The notes under the pieces were generated by a model, which saw nothing but the letters and a program-made list of their open reading frames with translations, made no database searches and was not told the origin of the DNA. A stretch of DNA of 64,000 nt from Rhodoluna limnophila. Its GTDB lineage: Bacteria > Actinomycetota > Actinomycetes > Actinomycetales > Microbacteriaceae. A program made the position numbers and the translations under genes. Positions 27,280 through 35,400 of the stretch are shown here, piece after piece (positions within the stretch are counted from its first letter, which is position 1; the number at the start of each line of letters is the position of its first letter). The DNA lies in contig NZ_CP040509.1 in the NCBI RefSeq assembly GCF_005845365.1, positions 992,001 to 1,056,000 of the forward strand. Reading direction: 5' to 3'.

Positions 27280-27474
27280 CCTACTTACTCATACGCTTGC
27301 AAAAAATGCGAGCACACCTTTGACATCCAGCAAAGCTTTAGCGACGATGCCCTAACGGAGTGCCCTGTTTGCGGTGGCGAACTTCGTAAAGTATTTGGCC
27401 AGGTTGGCGTTACTTTCAAGGGCAGCGGTTTTTACCGCACCGATTCTGCCGGCTCTTCAAACAAAGGCAACTAG
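27277..27474 (+). CDS. FmdB-family zinc-ribbon protein
   Basis: 65 residues. Two CxxC pairs (YACKKCEHTF and ECPVCGGEL) form a zinc ribbon at residues 7-37, followed by RKVFGQVGVTFKGSGFYRTDS, the conserved FmdB ending. The family name derives from a putative regulator of formamidase, but its role in Actinobacteria is unknown. The GTG start follows the cyclo-ligase stop by 4 bases; the same pairing occurs widely in this phylum. Confidence 0.9.
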   Translation: MPTYSYACKKCEHTFDIQQSFSDDALTECPVCGGELRKVFGQVGVTFKGSGFYRTDSAGSSNKGN

Positions 27475-27484
27475 CCCAAAACAT

Positions 27485-30400
27485 CTATCCCCAGTGCGGC
27501 GGTTTATCCTGCTGCAATCGCTGGTCGTTGGTCAAACCAGCACGATCCCCCCAAGCTAAATCGGTGTCTTCAAACGCTCTGTCTGCGGCGTCAAAAAGCG
27601 GCTGCGGGCGGCGCGTGATCTGCAGCCCAAGCTCTTCGGCGATTCGATTGGCCAGTTTTTGAGGGTCAGAGAAAAGTTCAAAACTATAAACCCTGATGTA
27701 TTTCCAGCCCATCGAGGTAAGTAAACCTGGTCGAATGTGGAACTTTTCAGTTCGGGTTGACCCCGGAATGGCCCAATCTGGATCGATTACCGCCGCAGTC
27801 TTTGCATAGGCAACAACCAGAGGCAATTCTTTTGAAAAAGACTGGTCTACGCGGGCGCCCAGTTTCTTCAATCTAAGGCTGAGGTCTTGCAGCATCGGAT
27901 CAGTCGGCATATCAATCGGCGCACGTTCAGCGGTGGCTGCGGCAAATAGCTCACCCAGCAACAAGGCACCATTACTCAGGCGGTCGGTTGGTAGGTCATC
28001 CGGGCCAAAGCAAGAAACAAGGGTAATTTGCTTGCGCGCACTGACCAGCAGGTTGGCCAAGTAACGGCGCCCATCTGTTTCACTCAATTGCCCAAAATTA
28101 GACAAGACAGCCCCGTGCGAGGTTCTGCCGTAACCGAGCGAAAAGATTATCCGATCTGCGACCCTGTGGCTTAGTTCGGCAATTGAAGTGACCTCAAATT
28201 TTTCACGGCCGTGAGAGTCAAAGTATTCCTCCAGCTGTGGTCGATTTTTGAGTCCAGCCTGCACTGCTGCTCTAATCCGCTCAGCGTGAACACTTGAGGC
28301 ACTGGCTACCAGAAGGGACTGTTCTGGGTGCCAAGTCGCGTGGTTGAACACCAGTTCCACCGTGCGGCCTAACTCTGCGTCCAAACTTTCCGTGGCGCCT
28401 TCAATTGTGGTTTTTGCCCGGTTTCCCTCACTGACAACTTCCAAAACAAAATTGTTCTCGCCAAAATACTCAGCGGCGGTAGGCGTGTACAGAATTCGGT
28501 TTTGATAAAACTCACGGTTGATGAAATCGCCAAGTGTTTGGCTGGTGGTTCGGTAGCTGCGTCGAATAACTTCAGCGCCAAAAATGCGTCTGACTTCAGC
28601 AAACACCGATGGCACCGAGTATTCGCGACCAATTGGAAGCGCTCGGTTTTCGATCTCAAAACCACCGGGCGCCGCTACCGCGTCATCGCCAAAAGTAATA
28701 ACCTGATCGGCTCGAGACAGTGCACCAAGATTTTCAGCCACTGTGCTTCCGGCGGCATCAAGGACTATCAGTACGTCGTAGCGATCCGACTTCGAAACGT
28801 GCTTCGGCAAGTCAAATGGTGAAACCATCACAACGGGGGCAACAGCTGCCCAAATCTTTGGAGCAACCGTTGAGGCATTCAACATGTCCGCTGAGCCAGT
28901 TTTCAAAAGCGCCTTTAGAGCCGCAGCCTCGGAAGAATCTGCTTTGAGAGCACTGTGCCACCTGTCAGCCAATTTTGAAGCAACGGCAGCGGCGCCGTTG
29001 GCAATTTGATTGGTGTGGGCCCGTCTAAATGCAGCTTCGTTTTGAGCGATTTGTTCAGCGCTAAAACTAAGGACCGAACCTCCTTTGGAAACCAGCACTT
29101 CTAGTGCGGATTGCCACCAGGCCTGCTCTAGCTCTTGGGCCAAGTGCTCTTTAGCTACGTGAAGCTTGGCTAGGTTTCGGGCCAATTGCCCCAATCCGGC
29201 TTCTCGCAAACGAGAGCCAAGCAAGGCGCGTTCACCCAGATTTTCAAGTGCCTCAGAGTCTTCAGCCAATGACTCAAGCTTTGCCTGCAATTTCATCAGC
29301 GGAAGCTTGGCCAGCGGGGTCTCGTCCGACTCAGGATCCATGTGGCTCTGAAGGGTTTCAAGGTCGGCCATGAATGCCTGATAGGCCACCTGGGCTTCTT
29401 GAATACCGATAGGAACCTGTGGCGCAGTTGGAATCAGGCAGTACTTTTGCCAGAGTTCTCGTTGCTCTTGAATCTGGTTCAAAGAGGCGTGCATGTCTGC
29501 AACGTGCATGCCGGCGCGCAGGTATTCCCGAGCCAGTTTCTTCAAACGTCGACGATTACCGCCAGACATATTTGATCGCTGCTCACGGTCGACTCCCTTT
29601 CGGGGAGCGGTGGCTGCAATCAATTCGGTAAGTGGTCGGTCAAAGACATCTGGAACAAATCGATCCAAAGTCTCGCGAATTCCGACAAATAGCCTGAGGT
29701 ACAAACCCCAGTCCTCAACACTCACCGCAGGTTTGAAATTGACCTTGCTGGTAAAGGTTTCAAGTTGCTCCGCCAACTTTGGGTAGGCGTTGTCCCTAAC
29801 GTTTTTGGCAAGCCTTAGGGTGTGCTCTACTTCGGCAGGCGATTCAAATCGGGCCTGGAACCAAGCGGTGTCCTGGGGACCAAACCGGAACTCGCCCAGA
29901 GCATGGGCTTCATTCAAAAGCTGCAGAGCCTCCGAGCGATCCACGTGTCGCAAAAGGTGCTCTTTGGCAATGCGCGCATTCGTCAGCGGAGGATGAGACA
30001 TGCCGCTGAGTGAAGATAGTTCGCGAAGTACTCGAGCAACCGATACTCCCAGACTCGGATCGGTTGAGTTCAATGCATCGAAGTAGGAATCTAGTTTTTG
30101 CTCCGCAGCAACCCGTGCAGCTGATTCATCCTTAGAGTCGGCACTTACAGCTTTCTCATTTCTGGAGATAGCCGAGATGAGGTCAACCCAGGTTGAATCC
30201 GAGCGGATTCCCAAACCTGGAAGCCCAATGGTGGCGAACCGCTCGGCCAGCTCACCAAGAGTTTGGCGACGCGGAGCGACGACTAGAACCCGTTTTCCCC
30301 GATCAACCAAGCCGGCAACAACGTTGACCACCGTTTGGGTGTATCCGCATCCCGGTAGGGTCTCAACCGCAAAACTCTGCCCTGCCTGGGCCCTCGCGAC

Positions 30401-31168
30401 GATTCGCATTTGAGTGGCATCGGCCTCAACCACGAGGTTCAGTTCAGGAACATCGATGTCTTCCAGACCTTCTTTTGGCTCACCTGCAAGCTCGGCAAGC
30501 AAGGGTGTGTGATTGCGTGAGATGTCTGACAGAAGGTCAGTTGCGGCAGTAGTGAAGTTTGAAATAACCAAAATTCGGCGAAGATCGAGATTGCCCTTAT
30601 CGGCGGTTAGGTTTGCCAAATAGTTGAGCACAGTGACGGGAATTAGATCTGAACTTTCGCGTTGGCGTGCTAAAAGCTCTTCTGCATTCAGCTTTATGCC
30701 GTAGGCGGTTTCTAAGGCTTCAGCCAGCACAGGGTTTACCGAAGCATCGCCAGTGAGCGAAACCTCATAGTCGTCACCCTTGCGAATCAGGCTTACCGGC
30801 CACATCAAAATCGGTGCGTTGACGTCAAAGCCATCGGCCTCAAAATTTGCTAATCCCCCGACCAAAAACAGGGTTTCGATACCGAAATTGTCACTAATTC
30901 GGTCAGATTTATTCTTGATTCTTCGGGCAGCAGACAGGGCCCTCGAAAACGCTAACGGGTCTCTTACTAAGTTCGAAAGCAGAGTCTGGCGCCCGGTGAC
31001 AAATTGTGAAAAACCACCTGGGTGACTGCGCTCTAAATCAATTTGACCGAGGGCGTTGACCTCAAAATTCTGCAGCGGGTTAGTCACACCGATGGCCTTG
31101 AGCTCCTGCTCCCAACGCTCCCAGTCAGAGTGAGAAGGTACCTCGCTAGAACTAACATATTCGACCAT
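27485..31168 (-). CDS. Large SF1-helicase-like protein with degenerate P-loop and DUF4011-like N-terminus
   Basis: 1227 residues. An N-terminal segment (MWPVSLIRKGDDYEVSLTG and VNPVLAEAL, about residues 120-150) resembles DUF4011. Where Walker A belongs is ETLPGCGYTQTVVNVV (about 269-284): Gln replaces the essential Lys, as in related actinobacterial proteins. Motif II is reduced to VLIVLDAAG, and a motif-III-like GDDAVAAP follows. The last ~90 residues (KFHIRPGLLTSMGWKYIRVYSFELFSDP) look like the restriction-endonuclease-like (Vsr/DUF559-type) tail of SF1 fusions. Probably nucleic-acid binding; ATPase activity is doubtful. A leaderless start supports the chosen ATG. It is convergent with fmdB. 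Confidence 0.8.
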   Translation of the reverse strand: MVEYVSSSEVPSHSDWERWEQELKAIGVTNPLQNFEVNALGQIDLERSHPGGFSQFVTGRQTLLSNLVRDPLAFSRALSAARRIKNKSDRISDNFGIETLFLVGGLANFEADGFDVNAPILMWPVSLIRKGDDYEVSLTGDASVNPVLAEALETAYGIKLNAEELLARQRESSDLIPVTVLNYLANLTADKGNLDLRRILVISNFTTAATDLLSDISRNHTPLLAELAGEPKEGLEDIDVPELNLVVEADATQMRIVARAQAGQSFAVETLPGCGYTQTVVNVVAGLVDRGKRVLVVAPRRQTLGELAERFATIGLPGLGIRSDSTWVDLISAISRNEKAVSADSKDESAARVAAEQKLDSYFDALNSTDPSLGVSVARVLRELSSLSGMSHPPLTNARIAKEHLLRHVDRSEALQLLNEAHALGEFRFGPQDTAWFQARFESPAEVEHTLRLAKNVRDNAYPKLAEQLETFTSKVNFKPAVSVEDWGLYLRLFVGIRETLDRFVPDVFDRPLTELIAATAPRKGVDREQRSNMSGGNRRRLKKLAREYLRAGMHVADMHASLNQIQEQRELWQKYCLIPTAPQVPIGIQEAQVAYQAFMADLETLQSHMDPESDETPLAKLPLMKLQAKLESLAEDSEALENLGERALLGSRLREAGLGQLARNLAKLHVAKEHLAQELEQAWWQSALEVLVSKGGSVLSFSAEQIAQNEAAFRRAHTNQIANGAAAVASKLADRWHSALKADSSEAAALKALLKTGSADMLNASTVAPKIWAAVAPVVMVSPFDLPKHVSKSDRYDVLIVLDAAGSTVAENLGALSRADQVITFGDDAVAAPGGFEIENRALPIGREYSVPSVFAEVRRIFGAEVIRRSYRTTSQTLGDFINREFYQNRILYTPTAAEYFGENNFVLEVVSEGNRAKTTIEGATESLDAELGRTVELVFNHATWHPEQSLLVASASSVHAERIRAAVQAGLKNRPQLEEYFDSHGREKFEVTSIAELSHRVADRIIFSLGYGRTSHGAVLSNFGQLSETDGRRYLANLLVSARKQITLVSCFGPDDLPTDRLSNGALLLGELFAAATAERAPIDMPTDPMLQDLSLRLKKLGARVDQSFSKELPLVVAYAKTAAVIDPDWAIPGSTRTEKFHIRPGLLTSMGWKYIRVYSFELFSDPQKLANRIAEELGLQITRRPQPLFDAADRAFEDTDLAWGDRAGLTNDQRLQQDKPPHWG

Positions 31169-31180
31169 GTGAAGAGCCTA
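31166..31180 (-). promoter_or_regulatory. Leaderless-type promoter of the helicase-like gene
   Basis: TAGGCT (31175-31180), six bases, ATG. Confidence 0.5.
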
Positions 31181-31254
31181 ACTTTTACACCTGAGAACTG
31201 CGTTTAGGCACTCCACGACGATGCAAATCAGAGTCAGGTATATTGGGAAATTCT

Positions 31255-31327
31255 GGCTCCGTAGCTCAGTGGATAGAGCAGAGGTTTCCTAAACCTTGTG
31301 TCGGGTGTTCGATTCACCTCGGGGCCA
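31255..31327 (+). tRNA. tRNA-Arg (anticodon CCU)
   Basis: A 73-base cloverleaf: acceptor GGCTCCG/CGGGGCC with discriminator A, and D arm GCTC-AGTGGATA-GAGC. The anticodon loop TTCCTAA gives anticodon CCT (Arg, AGG codon). The T loop is TTCGATT. CCA is not encoded. Confidence 0.95.
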
Positions 31328-31341
31328 CTCAGAAGGCAATG

Positions 31342-31845
31342 CTAGGCGGCGTTTGCTAGCGCCAAGTAATTACTCCACACGGGATCAACTTTTTCAGCAC
31401 CGCGAACCACCCAACTCAGCCCGGTGGGCATCTTTGGGGTAAACGACAGAGACCAACCGATTTCAGCGAGCGTTTTGTCGCCCTTTTTGTTGTTGCACTT
31501 CAAGCAGGCGGCGACCAGATTTTCCCAACTGTCGCGACCACCTCTAGATTTTGGTTGCACATGATCAATCGTGTTGGCATAACGTCCGCAGTAGGCGCAA
31601 TTGTGACCGTCGCGTCGAAGAACTCCGCGTCGCGAAACCGGAATAGCGCGGCTGTTTGAAACCCTTACGTATCGTGCAAGGAGAATAACTGTTGGCAACT
31701 CAAACTCTCGATTGGCGCTGTGAACGGTCAAATCCGCTGAGCCGGCCAGAATTGTCGCTTTATTGTTGAGCACCAACATAAGCGCGCGTTTGAATGACAC
31801 CACTGCAAGTGGCTCGTAACCTGCGTTTAAAACCAAAGTATGCAT
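31342..31845 (-). CDS. HNH endonuclease-domain protein
   Basis: 167 residues. The HNH core is CAYCGRYANTIDHVQPKSRGG...SWENLVAACLKCNNKKGDKTL, about residues 93-135, with four zinc-ligand Cys and the catalytic DH pair. The N-terminal half (MHTLVLNAGYEPLAVVSFKRALMLVL) is a conserved actinobacterial extension. This is a widespread chromosomal HNH protein, not a clear restriction or phage enzyme; its target is unknown. AAGGGG lies 5 bases before the ATG. It is convergent with tRNA-Arg. Confidence 0.9.
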   Translation of the reverse strand: MHTLVLNAGYEPLAVVSFKRALMLVLNNKATILAGSADLTVHSANREFELPTVILLARYVRVSNSRAIPVSRRGVLRRDGHNCAYCGRYANTIDHVQPKSRGGRDSWENLVAACLKCNNKKGDKTLAEIGWSLSFTPKMPTGLSWVVRGAEKVDPVWSNYLALANAA

Positions 31846-31914
31846 GTTTCCCCTTCGAATTTACCCAGACGGCTTCCGGGTTTTCGTGTTGGGCAAAGGC
31901 ACTTGAGAAACAAA

Positions 31915-31941
31915 AAAGCACCGTCAAAATGACGGTGCTTT
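31915..31941 (-). terminator. Rho-independent terminator
   Basis: AAAGCACCGTC - loop - GACGGTGCTTT, an 11-base perfect stem. On the minus strand it is followed by TTTTTTG, so it ends transcription coming from the NlpC/P60 gene or from the region between them. Confidence 0.88.
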
Positions 31942-32127
31942 AGAGAACAACAACCAGGCGTTGTTGGCCCAGACGACATAGTTGAACAACTTGCTTGGCT
32001 TGCAAACTTCTCAACATCATCAGAGCCCCTAATCTCTTGCGACTATTGCTTATCGCTAGATTACGCCCGGAAGTACGAATTGGGCTAGAGCTGAAGGTGT
32101 GTTTTTAGTGAAGATTTGGTGACGTTT
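31942..32127 (-). other. Gap between NlpC/P60 stop and its terminator; possible small RNA or long 3' UTR
   Basis: There are 186 bases between the peptidase stop codon and the terminator, long for a 3' UTR in this compact genome. It contains the hairpin CAACAAC-CAGGC-GTTGTTG directly before the terminator, and no plausible ORF. No RNA family was recognised. Confidence 0.3.
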
Positions 32128-33036
32128 TTAGTTAGTCATCAAGCGAATGTAGTGAACCTGCGAAGTGTAAATCGGTGCCAATTTGACGCTGTCACCTGGT
32201 CGCGGTGCGTGATAGAAATTGCCATTACCAGCATAAATTCCGTCGTGACTCATGTCGTTCATGATCACGAGGTCACCCGGCATGGCATCTTCGGCACGGA
32301 TTGGAATACCAAGACGAGCCTGACCATGCACGCTGTGAGGCATCGCCACACCAAACTGAGCAAAAACAAACGCTACGTATCCCGAACAGTCAAACCCGCG
32401 AGGAGTGTCGCCACCGAAAACATAAGGGGTGCCAACGTAATTTGCTGCCACCTTGAGAATCGAGGTGCCATCCAGCTTGCTATAAGGCGGATTAGCAAGG
32501 TAGTCGGCTGCGGTTGGACCGCTGTAGGTGCGGTAGCTGTTCAGAGTTTCCTGTCGAGCAATCTCATCAGCATCGGCTGACTTGTAGTTTCCGCGAGCAA
32601 ACTTAACGGTGTTGACCGCAGCTACGGTGAGGTTTTGGGTGTCCTCCGAATTTGCCAAAGCCTCAGCGTCAGTAGTGGTGAAGCGTGACATGGCTGCGAT
32701 GTCTGGGTCGTAAGCGTAGGCCGGAAGAGCAAAGGTGGCAAACAGTCCCGAAGCAATCGACATCGTTACGGTGTTGCGGACTGCTCGGCGTGCATAAAAC
32801 GGTGTGCGCTTTTGCGAAGGCACCAGGTAGGCAGCGGAACCCTGGTCGGCACCGGCTTGCTTGGCAGCAAAGTAAGCGCGATCCTGCTTTGCTAATTTCT
32901 TGGCTTGGCGGCGCGCGGCGCGAGATAGTCTCGCCTCTTCGGCTTCGCGAACTGAACGACGGCTACGCAGTTCAAACGACTCCAAGATGTTGATTTCAAC
33001 ATCAGCGCGGTGCTTGCCTGTGGCTTTTTTGGCCAA
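32128..33036 (-). CDS. NlpC/P60 (C40) cell-wall peptidase
   Basis: 302 residues. A basic cytoplasmic-looking head of about 85 residues (RRSVREAEEARLSRAARRQ) is followed by one hydrophobic segment (TMSIASGLFATFALPAYA), a linker, and a C-terminal NlpC/P60 domain: GTPYVFGGDTPRGFDCSGYVAF (catalytic Cys), DMSHDGIYAGNGNFYHAPRPGD (catalytic His and third polar residue). Such enzymes cleave peptidoglycan stem peptides, like RipA-type hydrolases. The start is TTG, favoured because GGAGG lies 7 bases upstream; an ATG seven codons earlier is the alternative. The long head before the signal is unusual. Confidence 0.9.
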   Translation of the reverse strand: MAKKATGKHRADVEINILESFELRSRRSVREAEEARLSRAARRQAKKLAKQDRAYFAAKQAGADQGSAAYLVPSQKRTPFYARRAVRNTVTMSIASGLFATFALPAYAYDPDIAAMSRFTTTDAEALANSEDTQNLTVAAVNTVKFARGNYKSADADEIARQETLNSYRTYSGPTAADYLANPPYSKLDGTSILKVAANYVGTPYVFGGDTPRGFDCSGYVAFVFAQFGVAMPHSVHGQARLGIPIRAEDAMPGDLVIMNDMSHDGIYAGNGNFYHAPRPGDSVKLAPIYTSQVHYIRLMTN

Positions 33037-33260
33037 AACTAAACCTCCAAGTTTCATTCAACCTGTGAATCCTGCAGCGAAACTATGAGTTCTAAAGACT
33101 GGATTGCAGGCAATGGAAACCATCCGAGTCCGATTATTAACCAGGTTTATGGTCAACAACTTTTACAGTTTACCAATTATTTGCTGAGAAAAACCTTGGA
33201 GTTGTCCCCAGCGTCCCCCATCGAGGTTTTGGCGATACAAAAAAGGCCAAGATGTTGTTG

Positions 33261-33962
33261 CTAGGCCTCAACAAATAGGTGGCGTGCCAGGTCCTCAGAA
33301 ATCTCAAGACCTTCATCGCTCTCGCTGTTTGAGATGAATAGGTTTATGCCTCGATACTCCACACTGAGACTGCTACCTGGAGTCAGGCCAAGACTGTTTA
33401 GCTGGGAAAGCAGTTTGACATCAACCTGAAGTGGTTCTCCAATACGACGAAGAACATATGTGTTCTGTCCTGCAAATGCCCTCGGCAGGTCGACAACAGA
33501 AACCACGCCGTCGCCAAAGTTTGGGTTTGTTTCCATACCAAAATCGTCTAGACCGGGAATTGGATTACCGTAGGGCGAAAAATCTGGAGTTGAAATCAAG
33601 TTGAGAATCTTGCGTTCGACCTGATCGCTAATGACGTGCTCCCAGCGGCATGCCTCTTCGTGCACAAACTCCCACTCGAGACCAATAACGTCGGCCAGCA
33701 ATCGCTCCGCAAGTCGGTGTTTGCGCATTACTGAGACGGCATCTTTTCGCCCCTGATTGGTCAATTCCAGGTGGCGGTCACCACTAACAACCAGCAAGCC
33801 ATCGCGTTCCATACGAGCGACGGTCTGAGAAACGGTGGGGCCAGATTGATCAAGGCGTTCCGCGATGCGGGCTCGCATCGGAACCTGACCCTCTTCTTCG
33901 AGTTCCAAAATCGTACGGAGGTACATCTCAGTCGTGTCGATTAGATCGTGTTCGTGATTCAT
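33261..33962 (-). CDS. DtxR/MntR-family metal-dependent repressor
   Basis: 233 residues. An N-terminal winged helix (TEMYLRTILELEEEGQVPMRARIAERLDQSGPTVSQTVARMERDGLLV, about residues 11-60) is followed by a metal-binding and dimerisation domain with HRLAERLLADVIGLEWEFVHEEACRWEHVIS (conserved His/Glu/Cys ligands) and a C-terminal SH3-like domain with NLFISNSESDEG. The Cys in EEACRWEH matches the Fe-type IdeR/DtxR ligand set more than MntR. It probably represses iron or manganese uptake genes. GGAGG is upstream of the ATG. It is divergent from serC. Confidence 0.9.
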   Translation of the reverse strand: MNHEHDLIDTTEMYLRTILELEEEGQVPMRARIAERLDQSGPTVSQTVARMERDGLLVVSGDRHLELTNQGRKDAVSVMRKHRLAERLLADVIGLEWEFVHEEACRWEHVISDQVERKILNLISTPDFSPYGNPIPGLDDFGMETNPNFGDGVVSVVDLPRAFAGQNTYVLRRIGEPLQVDVKLLSQLNSLGLTPGSSLSVEYRGINLFISNSESDEGLEISEDLARHLFVEA

Positions 33963-34032
33963 GCCCCTCCTTAGCTAATACAAGATTAGCGGTCGGCAGC
34001 TCTGCCCTGCCCCTGGGCGGGCTTCTGCAAAG

Positions 34033-34047
34033 TAAACTTGAGCCATG
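34033..34047 (+). promoter_or_regulatory. Leaderless-type promoter of serC
   Basis: TAAACT (34033-34038), six bases, ATG at 34045. No Shine-Dalgarno. Confidence 0.55.
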
Positions 34048-35163
34048 TCTGAAATCATCATCCCATCTGAGTTTCTTCCAGTAGACGGCCGCTTTGGCTG
34101 CGGTCCTTCAAAATTGCGTTCCGCGCAAATCGCCGCATTTGCCACTGAAGGTTCAAAACTCATGGGCACCTCACACCGCCAGGCTCCAGTGAAAAACCTG
34201 GTCAAGCGGGTTCAGGATGGTTTACTCGAACTCTTCCACAACCCTGAGGGTTATGAGATCGTGCTCGGCAACGGTGGATCGACTGCGTTCTGGGACGCTG
34301 CTGCTTTCTCAATGGTCGAGAACAAGGCGCAAAACCTAGTTCACGGCGAATTCGGCGCAAAGTTTGCTTCAGCACTCACCAACCCTTGGCTTCAAAAACC
34401 TACGGTGATCAATGGAACCCCGGGTTCTCGCCTTGAACTTCAGGCTGAAGCAGGCGTCGACTCCTACGCATACGCTCAAAATGAGACTTCTACTGGCGTC
34501 GTTACCCCAGTCAAGCGTGTTTCTGGTGCAGACCAGGGCGCTCTAATGTTCACCGATGCAACCTCGGCAGCCGGAGGCATCGACTTTGACGCCACTGAGA
34601 CCGATGTCTACTACTTCGCGCCACAGAAGAACTTTGCATCTGACGGCGGCCTATGGTTTGCCCTGATGTCGCCTGCGGCAATCGAGCGAACCGAGAGAAT
34701 CGCTGCGACCGACCGCTACATACCTGAGTTTTTGAGCGTGAAGACCGCCATCGATAACTCACGCCTCAACCAGACCCTGAACACCCCTGCGATTGCAACA
34801 TTGTTCTTGCTGGGCGAGCAGATCGATTGGATGAATGAGAATGGCGGTTTGGCTTGGGCAGACGCTCGAACCAAGGCAGCCTCTGACTTTTTGTACGAAT
34901 GGGCTGACGCATCAGAGTTTGCTACCCCTTTTGTCAGCAACCCAGAGCACCGATCACAGGTTGTAGTCACAATCGACTTCAACGATGAGATTCAGGCGAC
35001 TGACATTTCAAAGGTGCTTCGCGCCAACGGAATTGTAGATGTGGATTCTTACCGCAAGTTGGGCAGAAACCAGTTGCGTGTGGCCACATTCACCGCAACC
35101 GAGCTTGATGACATTAAGCAGCTCACTAAGGCGATTGACTACGTAGTTGGCCAGCTAGCCTAG
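34045..35163 (+). CDS. serC: Phosphoserine aminotransferase
   Basis: PLP enzyme converting 3-phosphohydroxypyruvate to phosphoserine in serine synthesis. 372 residues; this is the actinobacterial/mycobacterial type. FGCGPSKLRSAQIAAF at the N-terminus, GTSHRQAPVKNLV, LGNGGSTAFWDAAAFS, and YYFAPQKNFASDGGLW with the PLP-binding Lys are visible. The TAG stop forms the first half of a promoter-like TAGGCT for the next gene. Confidence 0.95.
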   Translation: MSEIIIPSEFLPVDGRFGCGPSKLRSAQIAAFATEGSKLMGTSHRQAPVKNLVKRVQDGLLELFHNPEGYEIVLGNGGSTAFWDAAAFSMVENKAQNLVHGEFGAKFASALTNPWLQKPTVINGTPGSRLELQAEAGVDSYAYAQNETSTGVVTPVKRVSGADQGALMFTDATSAAGGIDFDATETDVYYFAPQKNFASDGGLWFALMSPAAIERTERIAATDRYIPEFLSVKTAIDNSRLNQTLNTPAIATLFLLGEQIDWMNENGGLAWADARTKAASDFLYEWADASEFATPFVSNPEHRSQVVVTIDFNDEIQATDISKVLRANGIVDVDSYRKLGRNQLRVATFTATELDDIKQLTKAIDYVVGQLA

Positions 35164-35175
35164 GCTAAAGCCATG
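35161..35175 (+). promoter_or_regulatory. Leaderless-type promoter of the DUF2530 gene, built on the serC stop
   Basis: TAGGCT (35161-35166) begins with the serC stop codon TAG; AAAGCC then the ATG at 35173. Confidence 0.5.
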
Positions 35176-35400
35176 CGGTTTTACGTAAAAGATACCGAGC
35201 GTAAGCCCGACCCAGCTCCGGTCAAGACAAATGCCCGTCTGGTTATTGCAGTGGGTGTCGTGCTTTGGGCTGTAGCTCTAGTCCTCGGACTTATTTTTAG
35301 CGCCACGCTTGCGTCTGCGCAAAAATCGTGGTGGCTTTCTACGTGCCTTTTCGGCATTGCCCTTGGCGTTTTCGCCTTCTTCAAGGTCCGCAACCGCTAA
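35173..35400 (+). CDS. DUF2530 small membrane protein
   Basis: 75 residues with two membrane helices (LVIAVGVVLWAVALVLGLIF, and SWWLSTCLFGIALGVFAFF) and a basic C-terminus, the DUF2530 pattern found next to serC and DUF3027 in Actinobacteria. The function is unknown. Its last 123 bases lie antisense to the end of the DUF3027 gene. Confidence 0.85.
   Translation: MRFYVKDTERKPDPAPVKTNARLVIAVGVVLWAVALVLGLIFSATLASAQKSWWLSTCLFGIALGVFAFFKVRNR

Noticed and set aside
33037..33260. A c-di-AMP (ydaO-type) riboswitch before the NlpC/P60 gene
   Set aside because: Such riboswitches occur before this gene type in Actinobacteria, but I could not match the conserved core sequences; only a GC-rich patch near 33195-33225 is reminiscent.
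33966..34000. An IdeR/MntR operator (TTAGCTAA and nearby GATTAGC) between the DtxR-family gene and serC
   Set aside because: The match to the known 19-base consensus is too partial.
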